This document shows positions 11,098-18,669 of a stretch of 26,499 bases of DNA, piece after piece. Below the pieces are notes generated by a model, which searched no databases, was not told the origin of the DNA, and saw only the letters and a list, made by a program, of their open reading frames with translations. The stretch spans positions 1 through 26,499 of the IMG/VR virus record IMGVR_UViG_3300006735_000195; one strand, written 5' to 3'. Within the stretch, counting starts at the first letter, position 1, and the number at the start of each line of letters is the position of its first letter. This DNA is from a virus. A program made the translations under genes and the position numbers.

Positions 11098-11454
11098 TTG
11101 CCGTTATTAAATGAAGGAACTAGGTATTTGATTGATACATTAAAAAGTAGAATAAACGAAGTGGTTTTTGGGTTCGATGGGACCATTGCTACTCAAGAAG
11201 ATGGAGGTATAGGTAATCCTGCTACGGTAGTTACTCCCAACATAAGGGTGGTAGATGATAACACATTGATAGTAGAAGCGAAACTAGCATTAGATACTTC
11301 CTTTACCCGACCTTTGAGGGAAGTGGTTATACGTTACAAAAATCCGTCAGATTCGACAGATACGACTGATTTTATGCGCTATACTTACAATTCGATTCAG
11401 AAAAACAACAACAATGAAATAGTATTTTCAGCAGTTATAGAGGTGACAGCATGA
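11098..11454 (+). CDS. Putative tail-fibre connector / baseplate-associated protein
   Basis: A 118-residue protein with a TTG start. It begins with LLNEGTRYLIDTLKSRI, continues with a segment on a GFDG motif and a Gly-rich turn, and has a middle stretch like LIVEAKLALDTSFTRPLREVVIRY and ends in a beta strand (EIVFSAVIEVTA). This order (short N-terminal helix, then a 'function of the index' region, an 'I-R-E-V' strand and a final beta strand) resembles the small connector proteins that many tailed phages and haloviruses encode just before a tail fibre. Its stop overlaps the start of the fibre-like gene in an ATGA (11451-11454), which fits joint expression. The resemblance is structural and weak at sequence level. 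I regard it as a real gene of uncertain function. Confidence 0.45.
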   Translation: MPLLNEGTRYLIDTLKSRINEVVFGFDGTIATQEDGGIGNPATVVTPNIRVVDDNTLIVEAKLALDTSFTRPLREVVIRYKNPSDSTDTTDFMRYTYNSIQKNNNNEIVFSAVIEVTA

Positions 11455-12644
11455 CTAATCCGAAAGCAGGCCATACAAGTGCAAGTGGTATGACAGTCGA
11501 TTCTCAAGGTCTAAGAGATGGAGACGGTTTGACTAGCCCTAGTTTGACTAATTTATACGAGGCAATACATGGTAATGGTATACTGAGGTTAGGTGACGGA
11601 GCAAAAGGTGATGGTAATAGAAATAGCATAATTGCTAATACTCCGGGTTTCATAGAAATGACTGCTACTCAAGGTGAAGTAAGGGTCTATGGTGGATACT
11701 GTGTATTAGATGGGGTGATGTATAAATTCGCTGACGGGCCGGGCAACCACGAGACATTTATCATAGGCACGACTGGTTCAGGGGCTAACCATAGTGGTGA
11801 CTTACCCAGTGTTCCTTCTAGTAACAGTGATGTATTTGTTACTATATTTTTAGTGGGTAGGGAAACACCCGAAGCGCACCTTATGTATGAAATGGGAACT
11901 CCTGCCGCACCATCAACTGGCACTCCGTTGATACCTAATCGTTTCTTATCAAATCCCAGCATAACCGGCAATACTGATGCTAATCACCAAACTACGGTAT
12001 TAGCAGTTCTTAGGTATCAGATGACAGGTGGTGCAGGTAGTGTAACTTCTTCTTTGAATACCAGTCCCGTCATACACGACAGGAGAGCGTTCATTCGCAC
12101 ATCACCTCTTTACCTTACACCTATGACAAAAGGGGCGATAGGTAACGTAGACGCTAGTAACATAGTAGACGACCCTGACGGCTTTTTTACTTCACCTGAA
12201 GATGGAGACTTTAGCGGTAGCACTTTTGGCTCTATATGGCAAACTCATGCCTTAGACCAAAGCGGTAACAAGCATGGTGTAATAATGGCAGGCATACCTA
12301 GAAATTTAAACTCCAGCCCGGCGGCTAGCACTCATGTTCTTGGTCCTGACAGACTAGCAGTGGTTACTACCACTGGCAATGTGACGTTCAAATTCCACGA
12401 CTCTAATGTTTGGATTGTTACTACCGATAATAATAGAACTATAAATCCAACAGGGACGTTTGCAGCCGGTCATATAGTAGAGATTTATCACAAGGCTGGT
12501 AGTCACACTTTGCATTTCGACTCTACCAGTGGCGGTCACAGCACTAGTAGTAAAATCAACGTGGATATAGCCGTTAGTCAATATGGTAAATTTATTTACG
12601 ACGGTGCCAACTGGCACAAACTCGACTTACATACGGTGGATTGA
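11451..12644 (+). CDS. Putative tail fibre / receptor-binding protein
   Basis: A 397-residue protein. The N-terminus (about 1-50) is Gly/Asp/Ser-rich and includes a short helix (LTNLYEAIHGNG). The middle is low in charge and rich in Gly, Ser, Thr and Pro, as fibre shafts often are. The last 80 residues form a beta-rich unit with Gly-His-Thr turns that ends in GKFIYDGANWHKLDLH. The 'YDG-NWH-L' ending is common at the tips of phage fibres and of proteins built on beta-helix or collar-type folds. The ATGA overlap with the preceding connector-like gene and the 1-nt overlap with the next gene place it at the end of the tail cluster. No enzyme motif was found. The receptor-binding role is inferred from composition, the terminal motif and position. 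Confidence 0.5.
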   Translation: MTNPKAGHTSASGMTVDSQGLRDGDGLTSPSLTNLYEAIHGNGILRLGDGAKGDGNRNSIIANTPGFIEMTATQGEVRVYGGYCVLDGVMYKFADGPGNHETFIIGTTGSGANHSGDLPSVPSSNSDVFVTIFLVGRETPEAHLMYEMGTPAAPSTGTPLIPNRFLSNPSITGNTDANHQTTVLAVLRYQMTGGAGSVTSSLNTSPVIHDRRAFIRTSPLYLTPMTKGAIGNVDASNIVDDPDGFFTSPEDGDFSGSTFGSIWQTHALDQSGNKHGVIMAGIPRNLNSSPAASTHVLGPDRLAVVTTTGNVTFKFHDSNVWIVTTDNNRTINPTGTFAAGHIVEIYHKAGSHTLHFDSTSGGHSTSSKINVDIAVSQYGKFIYDGANWHKLDLHTVD

Positions 12645-12895
12645 TGGGTAGATTAATTGATATGCTCAAACAAAAATGCGAAAACTGCAATCGTATTTCT
12701 CTACCTCTTTCTATATCAGGTAAATACATCAGCGGTGAAGTAGCCGTATTGCACGAATGTTCATTTTGCGGATACATTAGATTTCACGGACAACTGGGTT
12801 TCAAAGGTAAGCGAAAACGCAAAGCCGAACCTATCTCAAAGAAGGCTGGTGGTAGACTTTCACGTTATCTGAGAAAGCGGGCTGAAAGGTATTAA
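12644..12895 (+). CDS. Small zinc-ribbon protein with basic C-terminus
   Basis: An 83-residue protein. The ATG at 12644 overlaps the previous stop (TGATG), and GGTGGA lies just upstream at 12635-12640; an in-frame TTG at 12641 is the alternative. Two cysteine pairs, C12-x2-C15 and C39-x2-C42, form a probable zinc ribbon. The last 30 residues are very basic (Lys/Arg clusters after residue 53), suitable for binding nucleic acid. It is the last plus-strand gene, and its TAA overlaps the stop of the converging thermosome gene. A transcription-related or DNA-packaging role is possible, but the sequence gives only zinc and nucleic-acid binding as likely. Confidence 0.6.
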   Translation: MGRLIDMLKQKCENCNRISLPLSISGKYISGEVAVLHECSFCGYIRFHGQLGFKGKRKRKAEPISKKAGGRLSRYLRKRAERY

Positions 12896-14388
12896 TCGCC
12901 ACGCTTACCGATGATGTCATCTATGCGTAGGATACTGATAGTAACCTCGCTAGCAGACTGAATCGCCTGCCTGACCAAATCAAGAGGCTCCCAAACATCT
13001 GCATCTTCCATTGAGCAAGCACCGCCGTTCTCTATATCAGGACCAGCGCTAGTTGCACCAGCGATATGTTCATTCCTTAGAGTTAAAATGGTGTCAAGAG
13101 GGTCATGCCCTGCGTTCTCTGCAATAGAAGCCGGTATAGACTCTAATGCATCAGCAAAAGCATCGATAGCCATTTGTTCACGACCACCCGCTTCTGCTGC
13201 ACGAGAGCGCAAATAGAGCGCAGCGTTCAGATAAGAAGAACCTCCTCCTGAAACTACTTTACCACTTTCGTATGCTAAGCAGACTACGCCTAGTGCATCT
13301 TCAAACCCACGCTCAGTTTCGTCTAATGTTTGTTTAGTTGCCCCTCTCAAAATTAGAGTAGTAACTTCACCGTTACCTTTGACCACGACATACTTCATAT
13401 CACCGATAGTCTTACACTCAACATCACAGTCGACTGCCTCTACTAAATCTTCAGTGCCATGTGCTACGTTAGTATTCAACAATTTTGAAAGCGCTGTCAT
13501 ATCGCTTTCAGGTATGCGCTGGGCGACTGATATACTTTGTCTAGCAAGTGTGGCTGCGACGACTTCATTCACAGTATCTCTGACAAATACCACTCCGCCT
13601 TCAGGTAATAGTTCCTTGATAGAGTGTGCTTTTTCAACCCAATTGTCTCTACTAGACTGGCGCTTGTATTGTTGATACTCAGCGGCAGAACCTAGATTCA
13701 ATTGCACATTGTCATTAGATTGGTTGTCGCTTAGTCCAGTATTGATAAGTAATGCTTTTGGAGTAGGTGTAAGCGGCATGGCTGGTAACATGAACTCTTT
13801 GTGTAGAATTACACCACTAAAGCAAGAGGAATCATCTAACGAGCCGCCCGGTTGACAAAGGACTCTTATTCTGTCATAGTCTCCTTTAGCGTTATTGACT
13901 GCTTCTACGCACAAATCACTAACGTGGTCCATGCTAGACTCTAGTGTCTTTCCTGTAATCGAAGTCTTGGCTACATCTGCTAATTTAGTATCAACTGGCT
14001 GACTGAGTTTTTCGATATGCTCAGTTGCCCATTTGGACGCTTTTCTGTAACCTTTACAGATTATATTAGCATGTAACCCTTTATTGAATAATAGTTCACT
14101 ATTACCAAGTAATTCACCCGCTAACACTACTGTGCTAGTGGTTCCGTCATAACACATGTTTTCTTGTGTATTTGCTGCTTCTACTACCATTTTAGCCGCT
14201 GGATGAGTAATGTCAAGTTGTTGCAGTATAGTTGCACCATCGTTTGTTACAATGACATTGCCACCACCGTCAACCATCATCTTGTCCATACCCATAGGAC
14301 CAAGTGTCGTCTTTACCGTAGAAACGGCTCTCTTTGCTGCTCTTATATTGTGCACTACTGCACTTGTGTTGCTTTCGTTTTCGTTCAT
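12892..14388 (-). CDS. Group II chaperonin (thermosome subunit)
   Basis: A 498-residue ATP-dependent chaperonin of the thermosome/CCT kind, which folds proteins in a double-ring cytosolic complex. The N-terminal equatorial domain has TTLGPMGMDKMMVDGGG (27-43), TNDGATIL (48-55), the DI-HPAAK stretch (59-65) and the nucleotide loop DGTTSTVVLAGELL (81-94). The intermediate domain has TSITGK (142-147). The apical domain spans about 180-345 and the second equatorial half has SGGGSSYLNAALYLR (380-394), GREQMAIDAFADALE (402-416) and ENAGHDPLD (424-432). It is about 40 residues shorter than cellular thermosome subunits (roughly 540), mainly at the ends and in the apical domain. Tyr80 stands where cellular proteins have Gly in GDGTT. 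AAGGAGAGGG lies 4 nt before the ATG. It is the last gene of the minus-strand operon, 24 nt after the exonuclease gene. A virus-encoded chaperonin may fold virion proteins in homo-oligomers or join host rings; that is inference. Confidence 0.95.
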   Translation of the reverse strand: MNENESNTSAVVHNIRAAKRAVSTVKTTLGPMGMDKMMVDGGGNVIVTNDGATILQQLDITHPAAKMVVEAANTQENMCYDGTTSTVVLAGELLGNSELLFNKGLHANIICKGYRKASKWATEHIEKLSQPVDTKLADVAKTSITGKTLESSMDHVSDLCVEAVNNAKGDYDRIRVLCQPGGSLDDSSCFSGVILHKEFMLPAMPLTPTPKALLINTGLSDNQSNDNVQLNLGSAAEYQQYKRQSSRDNWVEKAHSIKELLPEGGVVFVRDTVNEVVAATLARQSISVAQRIPESDMTALSKLLNTNVAHGTEDLVEAVDCDVECKTIGDMKYVVVKGNGEVTTLILRGATKQTLDETERGFEDALGVVCLAYESGKVVSGGGSSYLNAALYLRSRAAEAGGREQMAIDAFADALESIPASIAENAGHDPLDTILTLRNEHIAGATSAGPDIENGGACSMEDADVWEPLDLVRQAIQSASEVTISILRIDDIIGKRGD

Positions 14389-14412
14389 TTTTCCCTCTCC
14401 TTATTTTTAATG

Positions 14413-15012
14413 TTACCAGTCCACTTCGTATTCTTTTACATCACCAGTATGTCTACATCTCGCTTTGACAAATCCCTCATTCACACCGTGTTCCCACAGT
14501 TCGTAAACTAGTTCAGCGTCTTTTAAACAATATTCTGCGACTTTACTATAATTACCCTTACGCCACTCTATGGGCGCATCGTGGCTGTTCATCAATTTAC
14601 CTTTTTCCAAAGTGTGATAACAGGCATCCGATAAAGGAACTGCGTGACCTACTATACTCTTTAATAGAGCAGATGTGTCAAATACTTGCTCCTCTGATTT
14701 AGCCATAATGTCACCGGCTGTCCAACAGTCTAGTGCATCTCTGATGATAGGTAAATCGAATTGCTTGAGGTTGTGACCTAATACCATACCTCCTTCGGAC
14801 ACATGCTTGGCTAAATCTTCACCTAGAACTTTAGGATGTAATTTCTTTACATTAGTGCCTTCAGGAAGGTATTTAGAAACTGATTCGTTAGCATACACAG
14901 TTCCATTCTGACCATCCCAAGTTGCTACTACTGATGGCTCAAATAAATGACTTTTACCCCACCCGCCTATTTCATGAGAGAAATTGGCAGTTTCGATGTC
15001 TAGTGCTAGCAT
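14413..15012 (-). CDS. DEDDy-type 3'-5' exonuclease
   Basis: A 199-residue protein from the ATG at 15012 with the RNase-H-like fold of DnaQ-type exonucleases. Exo I is LALDIET with D5 and E7; Exo II is GHNLKQFDLP with N81 and D86; Exo III is YCLKD with Y161 and D165. FDTSALL (111-117) is also typical. All four acidic residues and the Tyr are present, so activity on single-stranded 3' ends is expected. The frame is open upstream to a TTG at 15057 (45 nt earlier), but the conserved domain begins at the ATG, and that ATG overlaps the end of the zinc-finger gene before it, so I chose the ATG. It may proofread or trim ends alongside PolB, which carries a weakened exonuclease motif of its own. Confidence 0.85.
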   Translation of the reverse strand: MLALDIETANFSHEIGGWGKSHLFEPSVVATWDGQNGTVYANESVSKYLPEGTNVKKLHPKVLGEDLAKHVSEGGMVLGHNLKQFDLPIIRDALDCWTAGDIMAKSEEQVFDTSALLKSIVGHAVPLSDACYHTLEKGKLMNSHDAPIEWRKGNYSKVAEYCLKDAELVYELWEHGVNEGFVKARCRHTGDVKEYEVDW

Positions 15013-15149
15013 TTTGGCGATATTAAGTCCTCCATACACATCTTGCACCAGTCGCAAATTATAACAGGATTTCTATGGTGCATGCCCATATAGTGCCCCC
15101 CTATGTTATCTCCAATTTTGGTGTCACATATTATACATTCGGCGGTCAT
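15006..15149 (-). CDS. Zinc-finger mini-protein (47 residues)
   Basis: A 47-residue protein below usual length cut-offs. The ATG shares an ATGA with the stop of the helicase-like gene (15149-15146), and GGAGGT lies 5 nt upstream inside that gene. Cysteines at C5-x2-C8 and C32-x2-C35, plus C38, C47 and histidines at 19, 24 and 25, suggest a zinc-binding fold. Its TAG lies inside the start region of the exonuclease gene, giving a 7-nt overlap. The overlap coupling at both ends, the strong ribosome site and the CxxC pairs argue that it is real. The function is unknown; a protein- or nucleic-acid-binding accessory of the replication machinery is the simplest idea. Confidence 0.65.
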   Translation of the reverse strand: MTAECIICDTKIGDNIGGHYMGMHHRNPVIICDWCKMCMEDLISPKC

Positions 15150-16573
15150 ACTTGACCTCCTTTTGACATAAACTCTTTACGAAGTTTGACATATACTCTA
15201 ACTCCTTCCCTAGTATCTTTGAACATTTCAGAAGCATACATGTTGAATTTACTATTTATCGACGCATGGCTGTTGAAATTAGCCAGTTTACCAAATATGT
15301 CCATGACTTCTTTCTTCTTAGCCCAGCCTGTGCCACGATGGTCGTCAAAGTCAAACAATTCACTCTTTGAAAATGACTTCTTCCAAAGACCTTGCATTTT
15401 ATTCTTCTCACTAGCACCAGCACCTATGTTAACCTCTGATTCAAGCCACTGTATGAGATTCTGATATAAATCAAACAAAATCTCCTTAGCCATATCAACA
15501 TGGTCCCCTCTTACCACCCATGTGCCCTCAATCATAGCCATGTGATGTGCTAGAATATTGGTATAATTTTGTAAACCCATGATAAATGAGGCACAGATAC
15601 CTTGTTTATCAGGACTCATCTTTTCTACAATACTGTAATATTCATCTATCGCTGAAATCAGAGCAGGTCTATATGCTTCATCGGGTCTAAACATTACCCT
15701 CATAAGGCCCATCACTACTTCTTCTCTTTCATCCTCTGTCATCTCATTCCATTCCAATGGAGGAATATCGGTTAAGTTCAAAACTCTCCTTTTCAACGCT
15801 TTTTTACTTTCTTTGAAAAAGTCTACTACTTCTCCAAGTGAAACTTCCATGACATCATTAGAATATACTCCATCAGCCAGTTCGTGATTGACGGCTTTCT
15901 TCATTTCAAGTGTCCATTGCCGCCAATAGGTTAAGACACGTTGGAAAATACCCTTGTCAAGAACGTGTTCCTTGATACCCTTTGGAGGATAAGTAGTAAT
16001 CCACAAAGAGACTTCAGACTTGACTCTAAAACTATCTCTAGCCATGTGTTTTGTCAAGTAGTTTCTACCAGTCCCAGCGGAGTTCAATGCTGATTGTAGA
16101 AACAAAGTAGTATTCTCATTATGCTGACCAGTTTTGAGAATGACACTCCCCTCATCGAAATTCAAACCTTTTCTTCCAGCCAGTATACCCTCTCTTACTA
16201 TCATTGTAGGATTTCTAGCGTCTTCTGATTCAGGGTCAGGCACTAATGTCCCGACCAATGCAGCGTCATTACCTGAATTGTAATCTTGAGAGTTGAGGCC
16301 CGATTCTTTGAGTATCTTTTCAATTATCTGATAGGCCGCTGACTTACCTGTCCTAGTATCTTGAATCCAAAACATGTTCACTCTTGGGTCGAGATTACTA
16401 CCTTTGATTGGTATTCTCACGAATGGCACAGCCACTTGTCCTAGAATGAAGAAAAATGAAATCAAGCCCGGTATTTCATTGTTGATACTCACTTGCTTGA
16501 AGTGTTCTAAGTAACCTCTTAGAATAGGGTATTTTTTCACGCATTCATAATCACTAGCCTTGTGCTCCATCAT
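15146..16573 (-). CDS. P-loop ATPase, putative replicative helicase
   Basis: A 475-residue protein. A phosphate-binding loop is seen as QDTRTGKSA (71-79); it ends in the GKS that binds nucleotide but lacks the usual first Gly. A hydrophobic strand plus acidic pair, LNFDEGS (137-143), serves as Walker B (D140, E141). VSLWITTYP (188-196) looks like a sensor strand, and GIFQRVLTYW (208-217) resembles the 'GF-xR-hhh' segment with an arginine (R212) found in DUF3987-type and some viral helicase ATPases. The order suits a RecA/AAA-like ring ATPase. No MCM, DnaB or SF3 signature was clear. Since the operon has primase, polymerase, clamp and loader but no other helicase in view, a replicative helicase role is a reasonable inference. 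The gene overlaps the XPF-type gene by 20 nt and ends in an ATGA with the next gene. Confidence 0.5.
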   Translation of the reverse strand: MMEHKASDYECVKKYPILRGYLEHFKQVSINNEIPGLISFFFILGQVAVPFVRIPIKGSNLDPRVNMFWIQDTRTGKSAAYQIIEKILKESGLNSQDYNSGNDAALVGTLVPDPESEDARNPTMIVREGILAGRKGLNFDEGSVILKTGQHNENTTLFLQSALNSAGTGRNYLTKHMARDSFRVKSEVSLWITTYPPKGIKEHVLDKGIFQRVLTYWRQWTLEMKKAVNHELADGVYSNDVMEVSLGEVVDFFKESKKALKRRVLNLTDIPPLEWNEMTEDEREEVVMGLMRVMFRPDEAYRPALISAIDEYYSIVEKMSPDKQGICASFIMGLQNYTNILAHHMAMIEGTWVVRGDHVDMAKEILFDLYQNLIQWLESEVNIGAGASEKNKMQGLWKKSFSKSELFDFDDHRGTGWAKKKEVMDIFGKLANFNSHASINSKFNMYASEMFKDTREGVRVYVKLRKEFMSKGGQV

Positions 16574-17282
16574 AATTTATCCCTCTCTTACTGTATGTCT
16601 TTTTGACTGTTATAGGTTCCTCTGATGTCAATACATCGAGTAATCTTTTCCTCAACGTGCTGCCCATTCCCTTTACTTGTTTCAACGACTCAGGAAAAAG
16701 CATTTCTTCTATTGAGCCACACCTGTCAAGTAATTTGTCTACTAACTCAGGGCCGAATCCCGGCACTGCTATCAACATATCGGCTCTCACATCATTGGTG
16801 CTGACTCTTGTGACTGCTCTAGCACCATGGCGACTAGCAGGTTTGTGTAACTTTGAATGTAATTTAGCGATGAACATAGCGGCTTCATTGTAATCCTTAG
16901 CCCTATAAATATGGCAATCGAAGTCTGCTGTAATTCTAGCAAATGTTCCGAGTAGTTGATTCATAACTTTAGAGTATGAGACGTTCCTGCCTTGTTTTTT
17001 AGAAATAGACACATATTTAGCAATGTCACCGTGAACCACTAGAAACACCCTTTCGCAGTTAGCATCTAAGTTATCCATTTGCCTCATCAAGTGCCCGCTA
17101 TGACTCGATTGGAATAAATCAGATAGACTTTTACATTCAATATGTGCATTACCAGCCTTGTAGTCCCCCATGCCTTGTAAGTGCTCTATTTTAGTAGTAA
17201 AGCCTTCTCTTTCAGCCGCTCTCACAACAGCGTCCTTTAGAGAGCCTCTTTCGTTACTATCTATTATCAACGCTTCTTTCAT
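16554..17282 (-). CDS. XPF/Mus81-family structure-specific nuclease
   Basis: A 242-residue protein made of an ERCC4-type nuclease domain (about 5-140) and a C-terminal tandem helix-hairpin-helix domain (about 165-220). The family cuts 3' flaps, forks and other branched DNA. Visible residues are D8, E11, R12, GDY with D40 and the core I-E-C-K-S-L-S-D (48-55). The usual ERKxxxD thus keeps E49, K51 and D55 but has Cys50 in place of Arg. The hairpins are VPGFGPELVDKLL (173-185) and VKGMGSTLRKRLL (203-215). The helicase domain of archaeal Hef/XPF is absent, as in the short archaeal XPF form. I chose the ATG at 17282 because GGAGGG lies 8 nt upstream; an in-frame ATG at 17300 is possible. It overlaps both neighbours and sits next to the helicase-like gene, suiting fork or recombination processing. 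Confidence 0.9.
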   Translation of the reverse strand: MKEALIIDSNERGSLKDAVVRAAEREGFTTKIEHLQGMGDYKAGNAHIECKSLSDLFQSSHSGHLMRQMDNLDANCERVFLVVHGDIAKYVSISKKQGRNVSYSKVMNQLLGTFARITADFDCHIYRAKDYNEAAMFIAKLHSKLHKPASRHGARAVTRVSTNDVRADMLIAVPGFGPELVDKLLDRCGSIEEMLFPESLKQVKGMGSTLRKRLLDVLTSEEPITVKKTYSKRGINYDGAQG

Positions 17283-17574
17283 CTCTAAATCCCTCCACAT
17301 TTATCCGCCATGCACTAATCCTCATCCTTGAACCCTTCACGGTTCTTTCATCAACGCACCCTACCTTTTTAAAATAAGGATATTTGTTCAATATTTGAGC
17401 AAGGGTGCCCTTTGATGGATTCTTTGAATAGGGTCGCCCACCCCTTAACTGAATCTGATTCATCATAATTACATATATTTCGTTTGTTGATAATGATTCG
17501 CCGTGCTCGTCAAATGCTCTAAATATACGCTTGACTGTGTTGGTTATTGGATAGTAGTTTCTGTTTTCTTTCAT
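17257..17574 (-). CDS. Small probable winged-helix protein
   Basis: A 105-residue protein from the ATG at 17574, which shares an ATGA with the primase stop. The longer open frame (to 17646) is probably an overlap artefact. I do not recognise a named family. The order suggests a winged-helix DNA-binding fold: a first helix with VKRIFRAFDEHGE, a second helix with LSTNEIYVIMMNQ, a loop with RGGRPYSKNPS, a recognition-like helix TLAQILNKYPYFKKVG and a final strand with RMRISAWRIN. The protein is basic overall. Placement between primase and XPF-type nuclease suggests an accessory DNA-binding role or a regulator. The overlap with the next gene is 26 nt. Confidence is good for a real gene and modest for the fold. 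Confidence 0.6.
   Translation of the reverse strand: MKENRNYYPITNTVKRIFRAFDEHGESLSTNEIYVIMMNQIQLRGGRPYSKNPSKGTLAQILNKYPYFKKVGCVDERTVKGSRMRISAWRINVEGFRDERSVDNR
17291..17296 (-). promoter_or_regulatory. Shine-Dalgarno site deciding the XPF-type gene start
   Basis: GGAGGG on the minus strand lies 8 nt before the ATG at 17282. The alternative ATG at 17300 would place this motif inside the coding region and has no comparable site upstream. Confidence 0.5.
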
Positions 17575-18665
17575 TCTATCGCCCCTGTTTTGTCCCAATA
17601 ACGACATTTGCCTAAGCACATACCCTTCTTGTGAAGCATAGAGCATGTTTGTGGATACTCTGTGCCTACAATCGTGCTTATCTGATAGCGGGTAGTGTTC
17701 TCGTCAAAGTCAGCCCATTGAAGCGAGCGAATGTAATTTACAATCATTTCGGTATGCTCTGTTAAGTTTTCTTTAGGTATTCTTTCGACAGGTATGAAAT
17801 TTCTTAAACGCTTTGATAGGTATTTCACCAGTTGAACCCTAGCATCATGACTTGGATTGCTGCCTAATCTACAAGCAGCCGAATTTAAGCAAGGTAATAT
17901 TATCACACCTTGCATCGAAACTGTGGGTAAATCTATTGGTTGAGTGTTGGGATTGAATACACCTTTTTTCCTGTCTGTCTTTATGACATTCAGTATAAGT
18001 CCTTCCTTACCATAAGGTATCATTCCTGACTTAGGGTCTAGTGCCTTTTCCATAATGAAATCAAGCCCTCTCTCCATGTCATTAGTGCTTAGAGGTATGG
18101 ACCATAGACCACGCTTTGAATTATAGGAATTAGGTATGCGAATCATACCACTGGTATCGAAGGGGACAGCCGGGTCAGAGCAAAATAAATCTAATTCATT
18201 TATCCAATCACTGACAACTATCATACCCGCCTCCCTGATGTCCGAAAGGTTACTTTCGTTACTAGGCATGTAGGGTTTGTCGAGTGCTACCCAAATGTGA
18301 AATCCACCACCACTATACCAAACTGAATGAGTTATATCCTTATCTAACAAATAATGATGTAACTTCAAAGCCTGATAGAGTGCCACTTCGGGTTCTACAT
18401 CAGGTCTATCACGCTGGGTAAAGTTCTTCGGGTCGAAGTCCATTACAAAATGTCTTATTATAGGCGTTTTGAGATTGACTCTTTTGTTGTAAGGGGGTAT
18501 GGTGGCTCTGTAACCATAGACAGTCATGTATGCGTTTGATACGCCGTTTTTACCAGCCCAGTATCTCTCTAGGTCACCACTGTTTCTGACTATTTTTCTG
18601 TATCCTCTACCCTTCTCTGTTCCAAGTTCCATTACTTCCCTTGGAAAGTCAAAGGTCAACTTCAA
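17571..18665 (-). CDS. Archaeo-eukaryotic primase, PriS-like domain joined to PriL-like Fe-S domain
   Basis: A 364-residue protein that would make primers. The N-terminal half is an archaeo-eukaryotic primase catalytic domain: FVMDFD with D76 and D78 (metal binding), SGGGFH with H123 and an acidic-plus-basic third motif with D170, R176 and SKRGLWSIPL (183-192). The C-terminal part (about 255-355) resembles the PriL C-terminal 4Fe-4S domain. It has LPC (C259), a helix starting at SHDARVQLVKYL, FDENTTRYQI and the cluster C341, C350, C354 near PQTCSMLHKKGMCLGKC. Thus four cysteines match the Fe-S pattern. Cellular primases carry these parts in two proteins; single-chain versions are known for some archaeal plasmids such as Thermococcus pTN2. 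No ATG or GTG fits the start; TTG at 18665 follows the SD-like AGGAAGTGA. It lies 4 nt after the 85-residue gene. Confidence 0.88.
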   Translation of the reverse strand: MKLTFDFPREVMELGTEKGRGYRKIVRNSGDLERYWAGKNGVSNAYMTVYGYRATIPPYNKRVNLKTPIIRHFVMDFDPKNFTQRDRPDVEPEVALYQALKLHHYLLDKDITHSVWYSGGGFHIWVALDKPYMPSNESNLSDIREAGMIVVSDWINELDLFCSDPAVPFDTSGMIRIPNSYNSKRGLWSIPLSTNDMERGLDFIMEKALDPKSGMIPYGKEGLILNVIKTDRKKGVFNPNTQPIDLPTVSMQGVIILPCLNSAACRLGSNPSHDARVQLVKYLSKRLRNFIPVERIPKENLTEHTEMIVNYIRSLQWADFDENTTRYQISTIVGTEYPQTCSMLHKKGMCLGKCRYWDKTGAIE

Positions 18666-18669
18666 ATCA

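Noticed and set aside
14164-14511. Plus-strand open frame of 115 codons opposite the thermosome and exonuclease genes
   Set aside because: It is antisense to two strongly supported genes, is rich in Cys/His/Ser typical of shadow frames, and has no ribosome site.
17575-17646. Longer N-terminus for the small winged-helix-like protein
   Set aside because: The extension lies in the primase coding region, and the ATG at 17574 forms an ATGA with the primase stop, as at most other junctions.
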